Made by a program: the position numbers and the translations under genes
The notes under the pieces: model-generated
The model's input: only the letters and a program-made list of their open reading frames with translations
The model's database searches: none
What the model was told of the DNA's origin: nothing
In this document: in pieces, positions 37,791 to 49,626 of the stretch
Layout of the letters: every line of letters begins with the position of its first letter
Position numbering within the stretch: the first letter of the stretch is position 1
Source of the DNA: Lapidilactobacillus bayanensis
GTDB lineage: Bacteria > Bacillota > Bacilli > Lactobacillales > Lactobacillaceae
Direction: 5' to 3'
NCBI RefSeq assembly: GCF_003946695.1
Contig: NZ_RHOX01000007.1
Span: 1 to 64,000 of the forward strand
Length of the DNA: 64,000 nt

Positions 37791-38531
37791 TTAACTGACT
37801 AAAATTTTGGACAAGAAGTCTTTGGTCCGCTCTTCTTGAGGATGATCGAAAATCTGCTCAGGCGTCCCTTTTTCTAGCAGTTGGCCTTGATCCATAAACC
37901 ATACTTGGTCGGCCACATTCTTCGCAAAACCCATTTCATGTGTCACAATAACCATGGTCATTCCGGTTTGTGCTAAGTCTTTGATGACGTTCAAAACTTC
38001 GCCGACCATTTCTGGATCAAGTGCGGAAGTCGGTTCGTCAAATAGCATCACGTCAGGGTGCATTGCTAGAGCGCGCGCGATAGCAACCCTTTGTTGTTGA
38101 CCACCCGATAAACTAGCTGGTTGTGCATCTGCTTTATCTGCTAAACCTACTTGTGCTAATAAGGCTTTACTTTGTTCTGTTGCAGCGGCTTCAGACATAC
38201 CTTGAACATTCATTGGTGCCAGATTAAGATTCTGTAAAACTGAATAATTAGCAAATAGATTGAATGATTGGAAAACCATCCCCATTTTTTCACGAATCTT
38301 ATCTAATTGTACTTCTGCAAGTTGATTGACAATCTGGCCTTCAAATTCAATCTCACCACTAGTTGGCGTTTCAAGTGAATTTAGGCAGCGCAGATACGTA
38401 CTTTTACCACTACCAGAAGGACCAATGACGACGATCACTTCGCCCTTATCAATTTTTGAATCAATGCCTTTTAAGACATGATTATTACCATAACTTTTTG
38501 TCAATTTCTTTGTTTCTAGAATTGTTGTCAT
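37791..38531 (-). CDS. glnQ: Amino-acid ABC transporter ATP-binding protein (GlnQ type)
   Basis: A 246-aa ABC ATPase of the polar amino-acid family: Walker [11 protein letters not shown]-loop [16 protein letters not shown], signature [16 protein letters not shown], Walker [14 protein letters not shown], and the H-loop VTHEMGFA. It presumably powers the fused transporter at 32736-34238, the only matching permease in the window. ATG at 38531 follows GGGTGA; the 13 upstream codons are leader. Confidence 0.92.
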   Translation of the reverse strand: MTTILETKKLTKSYGNNHVLKGIDSKIDKGEVIVVIGPSGSGKSTYLRCLNSLETPTSGEIEFEGQIVNQLAEVQLDKIREKMGMVFQSFNLFANYSVLQNLNLAPMNVQGMSEAAATEQSKALLAQVGLADKADAQPASLSGGQQQRVAIARALAMHPDVMLFDEPTSALDPEMVGEVLNVIKDLAQTGMTMVIVTHEMGFAKNVADQVWFMDQGQLLEKGTPEQIFDHPQEERTKDFLSKILVS

Positions 38532-38655
38532 ATTATCACCCACATTGTTAATGAAAAAATTGTACCACACACTTTATAAATATACAAATAAAATTACGAT
38601 TAAGTTATTATTTTGCATATTTATACTTAAAAATGTAAACGATAAGTAACAGATT

Positions 38656-38684
38656 TTGGCAAATAAATTAAAATATGTTAAAAT
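38656..38684 (+). promoter_or_regulatory. Promoter of the 51-aa protein gene
   Basis: TTGGCA (38656-38661), a 17-bp spacer and TAAAAT (38679-38684), 28 bp before the start codon; divergent from glnQ. Confidence 0.7.
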
Positions 38685-38712
38685 ACACTCAAAAGATAGG
38701 CAGGTGAAATCC

Positions 38713-38868
38713 ATGGCCCTTACAATTAAACGCGACGATAAATTAACTAGTCTCTTCGATAAATTCGCAACTTTGCCCGATGACAAGAAGGAATCCGAAA
38801 TACTTGATACCGTTAATCAGACGGCAACTAAAAAAGAGCAAGCTAGCAAGAAAAAAGTAGAAAAATAA
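38713..38868 (+). CDS. Small charged protein of 51 aa (possibly SPJ_0845-like)
   Basis: MALTIKRDDKLTSLFDKFAT is followed by a Lys/Glu/Thr-rich, probably disordered tail ending in KKKVEK. It has no membrane segment or Cys. ATG at 38713 follows GGCAGGTGAAATCC and a good promoter, so it is likely real. The DDxLxxLFDKFA pattern reminds me of the small SPJ_0845 family of lactic acid bacteria; that assignment is tentative and no function is known. The 38869-39001 stretch after it holds nothing clear. Confidence 0.6.
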   Translation: MALTIKRDDKLTSLFDKFATLPDDKKESEILDTVNQTATKKEQASKKKVEK

Positions 38869-39001
38869 AGACAATCAGTAAGAACAATCAAATTATAAAA
38901 AATGACGAATCAATGTCATGAATTCAAGTATCAAGCTTACTACAGACGTTTCAAATTTAAATTCACTGGCATTAGTTATTCTTGAACATTTTGTAGAACA
39001 C

Positions 39002-39053
39002 AAAAATGGCTCCTCATTTACCGAATAATCGGTACTGAGAGGCCATTTTCTAT
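39002..39053 (-). terminator. Terminator of engB
   Basis: On the - strand GAAAATGGCCTCTC pairs with GAGGAGCCATTTTT around an AT-rich loop, 10 bp beyond the engB stop codon. Confidence 0.8.
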
Positions 39054-39062
39054 TGAACGAAC

Positions 39063-39659
39063 TTAATCAATTTTTGTCTGGCTGATTTCAGAAATCCAGC
39101 GCCAAATTTCCTCGCCACCCTCACCGGTCATCGCGCTGAAGGGAATTAGTGGTGCGTCGTTAGGCATTTGTAGAACCTTTTGGATACGCTGAAGATTGCC
39201 AGCACGGTGATTCCGTGTTACTTTATCGATTTTGGTTGCAACAACTAGAATTGGAATATCGTAATAATCAACATAATGATACATTGATTCGTCATCTGTA
39301 CTAGGATCATGACGTGCATCAACCAGAATCACGGCACCCTTAAGCTCCTGACGGTTCGTTAAATAATGTTCGATAATTTGGCCGAACTGTTCGCGTTGCT
39401 TCTTAGAAACCTTCGCATAGCCATAACCAGGCACATCGACTAAGTTCAACTTTTGATTGACCTGATAGAAATTCAATGTTTGCGTTTTACCAGGTGAACT
39501 AGAGGTGCGTGCTAAACTTTTGCGATTTAACAGTTTATTGATTAGCGAAGATTTCCCAACATTAGAACGTCCGGATAAAACAATTTCTGGTAAACCAGCG
39601 CTTGGATATTGCTTCTCATCAACCGCACTGATCAATATTTGTGCATCCGTAATTTTCAT
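39063..39659 (-). CDS. engB: Ribosome biogenesis GTPase YsxC/EngB
   Basis: A 198-aa single-domain GTPase needed for 50S assembly. G1 GRSNVGKSSLINKLL, G3 DVPGYGYAKV and G4 ATKIDKV are intact. It lies downstream of clpX on the same strand, separated by a terminator; clpX-ysxC adjacency is typical for Firmicutes. Confidence 0.96.
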   Translation of the reverse strand: MKITDAQILISAVDEKQYPSAGLPEIVLSGRSNVGKSSLINKLLNRKSLARTSSSPGKTQTLNFYQVNQKLNLVDVPGYGYAKVSKKQREQFGQIIEHYLTNRQELKGAVILVDARHDPSTDDESMYHYVDYYDIPILVVATKIDKVTRNHRAGNLQRIQKVLQMPNDAPLIPFSAMTGEGGEEIWRWISEISQTKID

Positions 39660-39691
39660 GATCTACCTCATTCATTAAAGTCGTGCTTTAG

Positions 39692-39734
39692 AAAAAAAGT
39701 TGGGGCGACGATCATTGAGCCCCAACTTTTTAAA
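39692..39734 (-). terminator. Terminator of clpX
   Basis: A 13-bp stem AAAAAGTTGGGGC / GCCCCAACTTTTT with a 12-nt loop and seven U, directly after clpX. Confidence 0.92.
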
Positions 39735-39740
39735 ATGAAC

Positions 39741-40994
39741 TTATGATGCTTTTTCGTTCTTATCACAAATCAACTCTGGCTTTTTGCGGCCGTCAACAAC
39801 TGGTTTAGTGATAATCACTTTTTCGACATTTTCCTTCTCAGGTAATTCAAACATCGTATCTTCCATGACACTTTCCATGATGGAACGCAAGCCACGGGCA
39901 CCGGTATCACGTTCAATTGCTTCGTGAGCAATGGCGTGTAAGGCGCCTTCAGTGAACTCAAGTTTGACCCCGTCAAGTGAAATTAACTTCTGATATTGTT
40001 TCACTAAAGCATTCTTCGGCTTCGTCAGAATTTGTACTAAATCAGATTCAGTCAACTTATTTAAAGCAGAAATAATTGGGATACGGCCAATGAATTCAGG
40101 AATAATCCCGAATTTCATTAAATCTTCAGGGATGATTTGTTGCATCACATGCTCAGCATTAAACTGTTCTTGACGATTCTCGGCCGAACCAAAGCCAATA
40201 ACCTGTTCGCCTAAGCGATTACGCACAATATTCTCGATGCCATCAAATGCACCACCGACAATGAATAAAATATTGGTTGTGTCGATCTGAATGAATTCTT
40301 GTTGGGGATGTTTACGACCGCCCTGAGGTGGCACGTTGGCAATTGTGCCTTCAAGAATTTTCAAGAGCGCTTGTTGAACACCTTCACCCGAAACATCACG
40401 GGTAATAGAAACGTTCTCGCTCTTCTTAGCAATTTTATCGATTTCGTCGATATAAACAATTCCGCGTTGAGCGCGTTCAACATCGTAATCAGCATTCTGC
40501 AATAACTTTAAGAGAATATTCTCAACATCTTCACCAACATAGCCAGCTTCGGTCAAAGTCGTGGCATCAGCGATAGCAAACGGCACGTTTAAAATCCGTG
40601 CTAAACTTTGGGCCAAGAAGGTTTTACCTGAACCAGTTGGTCCGATTAATGCGATATTACTCTTCTGTAATTCCGTGTCGCCTTCTTCAGCAATAGCCAT
40701 TTGATTAACCCGCTTGTAATGATTATAAACGGCAACTGACAAAGCTTTTTTAGCAGCATTTTGACCAATAACATATTCATTTAAGAAATCAAGAATCTCG
40801 CGAGGCTTAGGAACTTTAACATTTTGTTCAACTGCGTCTGCACGCAATTCGTCATCTAGAATATCTTGGCATAATACAATACATTCGTTACAAATATAAA
40901 CCCCAGGCCCAGCAATGATCTTCTGAACTTGATCTTGTGTTTTACCACAAAAAGAACATTTAACTGTACCAGTGGTCTGGATATTATCAAACAT
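39741..40994 (-). CDS. clpX: ATP-dependent Clp protease ATP-binding subunit ClpX
   Basis: A 417-aa unfoldase that feeds substrates to ClpP. It shows the N-terminal zinc-binding domain (CSFCGKTQ...CNECIVLC), Walker [12 protein letters not shown], Walker [14 protein letters not shown], the GYVGEDVE pore loop and the IGF-type ClpP-docking loop (EQVIGFGS). ATG at 40994 follows AAAGGTGG. Preceded by tig with a terminator between. Confidence 0.97.
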   Translation of the reverse strand: MFDNIQTTGTVKCSFCGKTQDQVQKIIAGPGVYICNECIVLCQDILDDELRADAVEQNVKVPKPREILDFLNEYVIGQNAAKKALSVAVYNHYKRVNQMAIAEEGDTELQKSNIALIGPTGSGKTFLAQSLARILNVPFAIADATTLTEAGYVGEDVENILLKLLQNADYDVERAQRGIVYIDEIDKIAKKSENVSITRDVSGEGVQQALLKILEGTIANVPPQGGRKHPQQEFIQIDTTNILFIVGGAFDGIENIVRNRLGEQVIGFGSAENRQEQFNAEHVMQQIIPEDLMKFGIIPEFIGRIPIISALNKLTESDLVQILTKPKNALVKQYQKLISLDGVKLEFTEGALHAIAHEAIERDTGARGLRSIMESVMEDTMFELPEKENVEKVIITKPVVDGRKKPELICDKNEKAS

Positions 40995-41152
40995 TTTTTG
41001 TCCACCTTTACTGAACATAATTTATGAGTAAGATAGCACAGCTTTTAATCGCTGTAAAGCAATTGAATTCGCGCTAATTGCGTGGTTGACAATGCCACTT
41101 CTGGCAATTGATCACTGTTTCTATCATACCAACAACTATCCATAATGAACAG

Positions 41153-41190
41153 AAAAAGGATTGGCATCAATTGCTTGCTACCAATCCCTT
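41153..41190 (-). terminator. Terminator of tig
   Basis: On the - strand AAGGGATTGG and CCAATCCTT pair around a 15-nt loop and are followed by a run of U, 34 bp past the tig stop. Confidence 0.8.
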
Positions 41191-41223
41191 CTTGTTTTCC
41201 ATTAAGAATCAATTGAAAGATAA

Positions 41224-42507
41224 CTATTCTTGAACAGCTGAATTAGTAATGATATCGATGGCTTTTTTGATGCCAATATCATGCTTCAACATATCATCAG
41301 TCAAAGCTTTACGAACGGCGTCTTTTTCCATGTTGTAATCAGAAGCTAATGTCTCAACTTCGTGATCGACTTCTTCTTCTGTTGGTTCGATACCTTCTGC
41401 TTTAACAACTGCATTAAGCACTAGGTCAGTCCGAACACGTTGGTCAGCATCGCTTTCGAATTGCTTATGCAAATCGTCTTCAGTTGTACCAGTTAATTGA
41501 TAGTACATCTTAGGATCGATTCCTTGACGTTGCATGTTTCCTAAGTATTGATCCATCTGGTTGTGTACTTCAGATTCGATCATAACTTGTGGCAAGTCTT
41601 TGATCTCGGAATTAGCAACAGCTTTGTCGATTGCGGCTTCTTGAACAGCTGCTTCTGCTTCATCCTTCTTGCTCTTAGCAAGTTGTTCCTTAATCTTGGC
41701 CTTTAATTCGATTAAAGTATCGACTTCTTCATCAATATCTTTAGCGAAATCATCGTCAAGTTCAGGCAATTGCTTGGTCTTAACTTCATGCATCGTTGTT
41801 GCAAAGTGTGCTTCTTTACCAGCAAGCTCCTTAGCTTGGTAATCTTCTGGGAAGGTAACAACAACATCGAATTCGTCACCAGCTTTGTGATCAACTAATT
41901 GATCTTCAAAGCCAGGGATGAATGTGTTAGAGCCAATTTCGATTGAATGGTTCTCAGCAGCACCACCGTTAAATTCTTCACCATCAATAGTCCCTTTATA
42001 ATCGATGGTGACGGTGTCGCCTTTTTCACTAGCGCCATCTTCTTTAAGTACTAATTCTGCTTGTTGTTCGCGGCGTTTCTCTAATTCTGCATCAACATCA
42101 GCATCAGTGACTTCTGTGCTTTGCTTAGGAACAGTTAAGCCTTTATAGTCGCCTAAAACAACTTCTGGTTTAACTGTAACCTTAGCTTTAAGTACCCAAG
42201 GTTCGTTAGGATCCATCTTTTCAACACTAATCTCAGGTTGATCAACAGGTTCAATCCCAGCTTCGTCAACTGCAGCATCATAAACATCTGGTAAAACAAT
42301 GTTTAAGGCGTCTTCGTATAATGAAGCCTCACCATACATCTTGTTGAATACTTGACGTGAAACCTTGCCTTTACGGAAGCCAGGTACGCTTAAGTTCTTC
42401 TTAACACGTGCAAAAGCAGCATCTAAACCTTCGTTAATTTTGTTAATTGAAATTTCAAATGTAAGTTCACCATCGTTGGTGCCCTTCTTTTCCCATTTGG
42501 CAGACAT
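41224..42507 (-). CDS. tig: Trigger factor
   Basis: A 427-aa ribosome-bound chaperone with peptidyl-prolyl isomerase activity. The ribosome-binding N-domain contains [14 protein letters not shown] (GFRxGxxP-like signature, here without the usual Pro), followed by the FKBP-like domain ([20 protein letters not shown]) and the helical C-domain. ATG at 42507 follows GGAGG; upstream codons are leader. Single gene. Confidence 0.96.
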   Translation of the reverse strand: MSAKWEKKGTNDGELTFEISINKINEGLDAAFARVKKNLSVPGFRKGKVSRQVFNKMYGEASLYEDALNIVLPDVYDAAVDEAGIEPVDQPEISVEKMDPNEPWVLKAKVTVKPEVVLGDYKGLTVPKQSTEVTDADVDAELEKRREQQAELVLKEDGASEKGDTVTIDYKGTIDGEEFNGGAAENHSIEIGSNTFIPGFEDQLVDHKAGDEFDVVVTFPEDYQAKELAGKEAHFATTMHEVKTKQLPELDDDFAKDIDEEVDTLIELKAKIKEQLAKSKKDEAEAAVQEAAIDKAVANSEIKDLPQVMIESEVHNQMDQYLGNMQRQGIDPKMYYQLTGTTEDDLHKQFESDADQRVRTDLVLNAVVKAEGIEPTEEEVDHEVETLASDYNMEKDAVRKALTDDMLKHDIGIKKAIDIITNSAVQE

Positions 42508-42730
42508 TAATATACCTCCGATATCTTGTATCGTTCTCTTTTTACATACCAATTTATCTTATCGTATTTAGGTTTAAATGTAAATAATACACCTTTAAAA
42601 AAGAACGTTTAATCAAGTTTATTCGTTATTTTGGTGACAAACTGGCTACTAAATAATGACGTGTTTAAATTTAAGCCGCAAATCACTGACTGTACACTTG
42701 GATCAACTCGATGAATAGCACGACAAGATA

Positions 42731-42765
42731 AAATAAAAGGAACCAGAAGTTTGTTCTGATTCCTT
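42731..42765 (-). terminator. Terminator of groEL
   Basis: On the - strand a 12-bp stem (AAGGAATCAGAA / TTCTGGTTCCTT, one wobble) with a 5-nt loop is followed by a U-rich tail, about 50 bp past groEL. Confidence 0.85.
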
Positions 42766-42813
42766 CAATCATTAATTTAGCTTGTTTCAAAAATAAGTTA
42801 CCAGCGTGGCTGA

Positions 42814-44747
<1,934 letters not shown>

Positions 44748-45032
44748 TTAGTCAACGATTGCCATTAAATCTTTATCGTGCAGTACTAAGTAATCTTCGC
44801 CTTCATACTTCACTTGAGAGCCGGCGAATTTATCAAACATCACTGTTTGACCTTCTTTAACTGATACAGGAATCTGCTTGCCATCGTCAGTTGTCTTCCC
44901 AGCACCAACAGCAACAACTGTACCTGTTTGTGGCTTTTCCTTTGCATTGCTGGCTAAGACAATCCCACCAACGGTTTCTTCTTCCTGTTTAGCAACAGTT
45001 ACGATAACACGATCTCCTAAAGGTTTTAACAT
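44748..45032 (-). CDS. groES: 10 kDa chaperonin GroES
   Basis: A 94-aa co-chaperonin that caps Gro[15 protein letters not shown] and the mobile loop [17 protein letters not shown] are clear. ATG at 45032 follows GGAGGG. It is transcribed from a sigma-A promoter carrying a CIRCE operator, so HrcA control is expected. Confidence 0.98.
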   Translation of the reverse strand: MLKPLGDRVIVTVAKQEEETVGGIVLASNAKEKPQTGTVVAVGAGKTTDDGKQIPVSVKEGQTVMFDKFAGSQVKYEGEDYLVLHDKDLMAIVD

Positions 45033-45070
45033 AGAAAATCCCTCCGTTAACATTTAATTTATTTTTTAAT

Positions 45071-45097
45071 TTAGCACTCTTAATGTTCAAGTGCTAA
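45071..45097. promoter_or_regulatory. CIRCE operator (HrcA binding site)
   Basis: TTAGCACTC, nine bases, then AAGTGCTAA: the standard CIRCE inverted repeat with one mismatch (G to A) in the second arm. It sits between the groES promoter and the start codon. Confidence 0.93.
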
Positions 45098-45108
45098 CCA
45101 CAAGAAAT

Positions 45109-45136
45109 ATCATAACATTATTCGAAATGAATGCAA
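45109..45136 (-). promoter_or_regulatory. groES promoter
   Basis: On the - strand TTGCAT (45136-45131), a 16-bp spacer, TATGAT (45114-45109), immediately upstream of CIRCE. Confidence 0.8.
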
Positions 45137-45264
45137 GTATTTAACTCTTGATTTCAATATTTTTATTCAGTCTGCAGCTTTACGTGATTTCAATGGCTCA
45201 GGGTGCTTTTTAATTGCCGCAAAAATTGATATGATAAGGATATGTTTTTTAGAAAGGAACGCTT

Positions 45265-45924
45265 ATGAACAATAAAAATGCACTCTCAAAAATCATCTAC
45301 ATGTTGATCACTTATCTGATTATTATGTTTCTCCCTTCGCTCGTTATTCAACTCTTCGGCTTAAAGGGCGTCACAGCTATTAATTGGCAAGTTGGGATTA
45401 CCTTTGTTGGCGTCATTGCCATGCTCTGGGTCGATCACACTTCCGATATTAAGGCTAACCTAGAACCAGATAAGAAATTATCACTAGCCGACACAAGCTT
45501 GTACGGTCTTGGCGGTATGTTATTAATGTATGCTACTGAAATTGCCGCTTCATTGATTATCATCCTCCTATTTGGTCAGCCGACAGCTTCGCAAAATACA
45601 CAAATGATTCTCACAATTGTGCGTCGCGCACCATTATTTATTGTTTATGGCGTCGTCCTCGCACCAATCATGGAAGAATTAGTTTTTCGCAAAACGATTT
45701 ATGGTGTTGGTCGACAATTAATTAATCCGACTGGCGCGATGGTAATTTCGGCCCTATTGTTTGGCCTTGCTCATAACGATAATCAGTACTTGCTAGTTTA
45801 TTCTTCACTTGGTTTAATGCTTTGCTGGTTATATAAGCGCACTGGTTCAATCAGGATTAATATGATTGCTCATGGTTTATTCAATGGCATTACTATGGCG
45901 TTAGCTTTATTAGCTTTTAAATAA
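45265..45924 (+). CDS. CPBP family intramembrane metalloprotease (YdiL-like)
   Basis: A 219-aa membrane protein with about six to seven segments. The CPBP (Abi) motifs are EELVFRKTIYG (EExxxR), FGLAHNDNQ (His) and the last-helix NMIAHGLFNG. Such proteases act on prenylated or other membrane substrates; some give bacteriocin self-immunity. Its position beside groES and near rex matches YdiL of Bacillus, so it is probably a housekeeping member. ATG follows AGAAAGGAACGCTT. The rex terminator is convergent downstream. Confidence 0.85.
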   Translation: MNNKNALSKIIYMLITYLIIMFLPSLVIQLFGLKGVTAINWQVGITFVGVIAMLWVDHTSDIKANLEPDKKLSLADTSLYGLGGMLLMYATEIAASLIIILLFGQPTASQNTQMILTIVRRAPLFIVYGVVLAPIMEELVFRKTIYGVGRQLINPTGAMVISALLFGLAHNDNQYLLVYSSLGLMLCWLYKRTGSIRINMIAHGLFNGITMALALLAFK

Positions 45925-45993
45925 ATAAGTGCAACGATTTCTGTTGACTGAACTCATTAATCAAATTGCTAAAATTTAGCCACAAATTTAGCC

Positions 45994-46023
45994 ACAAAAA
46001 AAGAATGGCACTTAAGCCATTCT
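45994..46023 (-). terminator. Terminator of rex
   Basis: A perfect 8-bp stem AGAATGGC / GCCATTCT with a 6-nt loop followed by eight U on the - strand. Confidence 0.9.
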
Positions 46024-46039
46024 CATTATTTCAACTTGT

Positions 46040-46735
46040 TTAATTATTCAAATTTGGTGTTGCGGTTAAGTTCTCTTTAGCCATCGGATTAATTAAACTA
46101 CCGTCTTCTTTGAAATTATCCAAGAAGTAAATCAAAGTTTGTAATTCATTAGCAAGATCAACATTATGAACACGAATGTCGTCAGGAACACTAACACGTA
46201 ACGGCGTAAAGTTCAAGATGCCGCGAATGCCGATTTTAACCAATTCATCGGTAATCTCTTGAGCGTGTTCCATTGGGACAGATAAGATGACGATGTCAAT
46301 TTGTTGTTGCTGTAATTGCTCCTTTAACTCAGCCATCTTATAGATAGGCACACCGCTTTGAATCGTACCCGTAATTTCAGGATCAATGTCAAATGCAGCG
46401 CTAATGCGAATATTATTCGTTTGACGGAAGTTATAGTTCAATAGCGCATGACCTAAATTACCAACACCGATTAGCGCAACGTTAGTCAAATGATCTTGAT
46501 TCAATAAGCGCTTAAAGAACGCCAATAATGATTCAACATCATAACCATAACCACGTTTGCCTAATGCACCGAAATAAGAGAAATCACGCCGAATTGTGGC
46601 GCTATCTACTTTCACTGCCTCAGACAGGTCCGCAGAAGAGAATTTAGTTTTTTCACTATCGTGTAAGAATTGTAAATAACGATAGTATAATGGTAACCGT
46701 CTAGCGGTTGCCTTAGGAATCTTTACTTCAGCCAT
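46040..46735 (-). CDS. rex: Redox-sensing transcriptional repressor Rex
   Basis: A 231-aa repressor that senses the NADH/NAD+ ratio. The N-terminal winged helix ([17 protein letters not shown]...[14 protein letters not shown]) precedes a Rossmann domain with [12 protein letters not shown] (about residues 90-101). It typically controls fermentative and NADH-recycling genes. Located divergently from the ABC-F gene, as in many Firmicutes. Confidence 0.95.
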   Translation of the reverse strand: MAEVKIPKATARRLPLYYRYLQFLHDSEKTKFSSADLSEAVKVDSATIRRDFSYFGALGKRGYGYDVESLLAFFKRLLNQDHLTNVALIGVGNLGHALLNYNFRQTNNIRISAAFDIDPEITGTIQSGVPIYKMAELKEQLQQQQIDIVILSVPMEHAQEITDELVKIGIRGILNFTPLRVSVPDDIRVHNVDLANELQTLIYFLDNFKEDGSLINPMAKENLTATPNLNN

Positions 46736-46983
46736 TGCTGAAACACCTCAGACTTTCAAACAATTTAGTTGATACGATGATTCTTGTCAATTATCATTAT
46801 GAATTATTCCACAATTTTGCTAAATAAACAACAATATTTATGCTATGTATCATAGTCAATTCGTGAATTTTTTTCAAGCAAGTTGCCTCATTGCCTAACT
46901 GACGCAATTACGTGGCTTGCAAATGACTTAATAAAAATAATTAAGTTTTCATTAATTTAGATTATCCGTTTTTGGAGGTTATT

Positions 46984-48888
46984 ATGATTATTTTACAAGC
47001 ACAGCAAGTCGCCCGTTTCTTCGGTGCTGAAGTGCTCTTTGACAAAGTAAATCTTGAAATTCAAGATCATGCACGAATTGGATTAGTCGGCGTTAACGGC
47101 GCGGGTAAATCAACCCTACTGCGGATTATTGCTGGGATTGATCCACCTGATCAAGGGCAGATCGTCATTAATAAAGGGACGACTTTGGGTTATTTGGCTC
47201 AGAATAGTGGCCTGGATTCCACCAAAACAATCTTCGCGGAAATGTTGACGGTTTTCACAAATTTACAACATATGGCCCAACAACTTAAAGCAATCGAGCA
47301 ACAATTAATTGAGCGCCCCACTGATACTAACCTACTGGCAAACTACGACACGCTACAAACTGCTTTTAAAGCACAAAACGGCTACAGTTATGAGACGGAA
47401 ATTAAAACAGTCTTAAACGGGTTTCAATTTCCCGAGACAACTTACGAGATGTCGGTTGCTTCATTATCCGGTGGTGAACGTTCTCGACTCGCCTTGGCCA
47501 AAATTTTGCTGCAAAAGCCCGATATTTTGATCCTAGACGAGCCCACCAACCATTTGGATATTGAGACCCTCAACTGGTTGGAAACGTACTTACAAGGTTA
47601 TCCAGGCGCTTTACTGACCGTTTCTCATGATCAGTACTTCTTGGATCACGTTGCCAAGGAAATCTACGCGCTTTCGCGGCATCAATTGAAACATTATCGT
47701 GGTAATTATACCAACTATTTGGAACAAGCCGCCGCTGAACAAAAGCATGCAGAAAAAGAATACGAATTACAACAAACTGAAATTAAAAAATTACAAACTT
47801 TCGTTGATAAAAATTTAACGCGCGCTTCAACAACGAAACGCGCCCAAGCCCGGCAAAAGCAATTGGACAAGATGGTGCGATTAGACAAGCCCCAGAGTAG
47901 CGAACAATCAGCGCATTTTCGTTTTGAAATTACCGAAGAAACGGGTAAAGAAGTTTTATTCGTCAAAGATTTGGCTGTTGGTTATGATAGCGTCATGTCT
48001 ACTCCCATTACTTTTGACGTGCGCAAGCAGCAACGTGTTGCGATTATTGGTGCCAATGGCATTGGTAAATCAACCCTCGTTAAGACGCTGCTCGATGAAA
48101 TTCCCGCATTGGCTGGTACCTTCAAATTTGGCGCTAATGTTGCGATTGGTTACTACGATCAGAACCAAGATCAGCTAGACCCTAAGAAAACCGTTTTAGA
48201 CACGATCTGGGATGAACATCCCCTATTGCCGGAACAACAAATTCGCAATGTCTTGGGCAGCTTTCTCTTTCGTGGCGAAGATGTTAAAAAGATGGTACAC
48301 CAACTTTCTGGCGGTGAAAAAGCCCGCTTATTATTAACTAAGTTAGCAATGGAAAAGCGTAACGTTCTAATTATGGATGAACCGACGAACCATTTAGACA
48401 TTCAAAGTAAGGAAGTTTTAGAAGATGCTCTCGCAAATTTTGCAGGCACTTTGATTTTTGTTTCGCATGACCGTTATTTCATCAACAGTTTAGCCGACAC
48501 GATCGTTGAAATTGACACACAAGGAAGTCATCTTTACCAAGGCAATTATGATTTTTATTTAGAAAAACGCGCCGGTGAAACGACTGTTGTTGAACAAAAA
48601 GCCGCCGAACCAATTAGTGATAACCAAGCCGCCTTCATTGCTGACAAAAATAAACAAAAAGAGGTGCGCAGAATTAAGCGTGCCATTGAAAATGTAGAAC
48701 AACAATTACAAGAACTTGATAGTGAAAACCAACGAATTCAACAAGCGATGACTGCCCCTGAAATTTTAAATGATTTTCAAAAGCTAGCCGATTTGCAGTC
48801 CGACTTGGAAAGAAACGAACAACAACAAGAAACAACCGAAGCCCTCTGGTTGCAAGCATCGGAAGAGTTAGAGCAAATGAGTGATTAA
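46984..48888 (+). CDS. ABC-F family ATPase (YdiF-like)
   Basis: A 634-aa protein with two ABC cassettes and no membrane domain: Walker A GVNGAGKST / GANGIGKST, signatures LSGGERSRLALAK / LSGGEKARLLLTK, Walker B ILDEPTNHLD / IMDEPTNHLD. The linker (about 240-310) is helical and charged, and the C-terminus (about 545-630) is a coiled coil. ABC-F proteins act on the ribosome. Its place between tsaD and rex matches YdiF of Bacillus, not a resistance factor. ATG at 46984 follows GGAGG. Confidence 0.92.
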   Translation: MIILQAQQVARFFGAEVLFDKVNLEIQDHARIGLVGVNGAGKSTLLRIIAGIDPPDQGQIVINKGTTLGYLAQNSGLDSTKTIFAEMLTVFTNLQHMAQQLKAIEQQLIERPTDTNLLANYDTLQTAFKAQNGYSYETEIKTVLNGFQFPETTYEMSVASLSGGERSRLALAKILLQKPDILILDEPTNHLDIETLNWLETYLQGYPGALLTVSHDQYFLDHVAKEIYALSRHQLKHYRGNYTNYLEQAAAEQKHAEKEYELQQTEIKKLQTFVDKNLTRASTTKRAQARQKQLDKMVRLDKPQSSEQSAHFRFEITEETGKEVLFVKDLAVGYDSVMSTPITFDVRKQQRVAIIGANGIGKSTLVKTLLDEIPALAGTFKFGANVAIGYYDQNQDQLDPKKTVLDTIWDEHPLLPEQQIRNVLGSFLFRGEDVKKMVHQLSGGEKARLLLTKLAMEKRNVLIMDEPTNHLDIQSKEVLEDALANFAGTLIFVSHDRYFINSLADTIVEIDTQGSHLYQGNYDFYLEKRAGETTVVEQKAAEPISDNQAAFIADKNKQKEVRRIKRAIENVEQQLQELDSENQRIQQAMTAPEILNDFQKLADLQSDLERNEQQQETTEALWLQASEELEQMSD

Positions 48889-48951
48889 TCGTTGCTATAG
48901 CCGTGATTGCGCATCAGAACATAGGCGCGTACTAAATAGTAATCATAAAAA

Positions 48952-49537
48952 TCCTAGAACCGTTATGTTGAGCTTCTTCGCGCCTACGGAAAATACGCTG
49001 GTGGAACGCTGCGAGTATTGATTTGAGCCAAATCAAAGCCCAATTTGTCTCAAATGCAAACTTTCTTGTAAGTGGTAAACCACTAACAAGAATGCCGCGG
49101 CTGACCGCGATTTTCCTCCGGCACTGACAAACGAGATGTGGTGTGATTTAATCGTAAATTTATGCTTCTAAAAATTAGAAGGTAATTCAACCACTCGTCA
49201 ACTCTGCGCTTGCGCAAAGGTTGCCACCTTGTTTGTTTAGTGAGGGAAAATAAATGCCGCTCAGTGGTGAGATTGTTGTTGCAGCTTTAGCTGTTACTAC
49301 AAGACCTGTCTTGGAGACAATTTTGCAAAAATTGGCTTCAAGCAGTGTCCACCACGTTCCAGCGAAAGTATTTATTTTCTCTCACGGTACTCACTATGCT
49401 TCGTATGCAACCTTTGCGCAAGCACGAAGAAGGACTAGATAGCAGTTTTAGTTTCTACTATTTCGCATTGCAACGTGCACGTTCCATAAGCAGCCCTTGT
49501 GCAAGTGTAGAGAACCACAACAAAACAGTTTTAGCAT
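48952..49537. repeat. Family A composite repeat, locus IV (A1, spacer, A2, extra right end)
   Basis: It fills the gap between the ABC-F gene and the PTS IIB gene. A1 (48974-49128) has apical stem TTCTTGTAAGTGG/CCACTAACAAGAA with loop TAAA and junction helix GCTGCG/CGCGGC. A 77-bp spacer leads to A2 (49206-49425), bounded by GCGCTTGCGCAAAGGTTGC and its complement, with inner arms GTGAGGGAAAATAAATGC-like and GTATTTATTTTCTCTCAC. A further right end ending ACAAAACAGTTTTAG follows (about 49470-49537). No gene is seen. Confidence 0.88.
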
Positions 49538-49561
49538 CTAGCACCCAAACTAAAAACAGAC

Positions 49562-49608
49562 AAAAAGAGAGCAAAATCAAATGATTACTTTGATTCCGCT
49601 CTCTTTTA
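49562..49608 (-). terminator. Terminator of the orphan PTS IIB gene
   Basis: On the - strand AAAGAGAGCGGAATCAAA pairs with TTTGATTTTGCTCTCTTT around a 7-nt loop and is followed by U. Confidence 0.9.
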
Positions 49609-49626
49609 TTTAGGATAATTTTAAAT

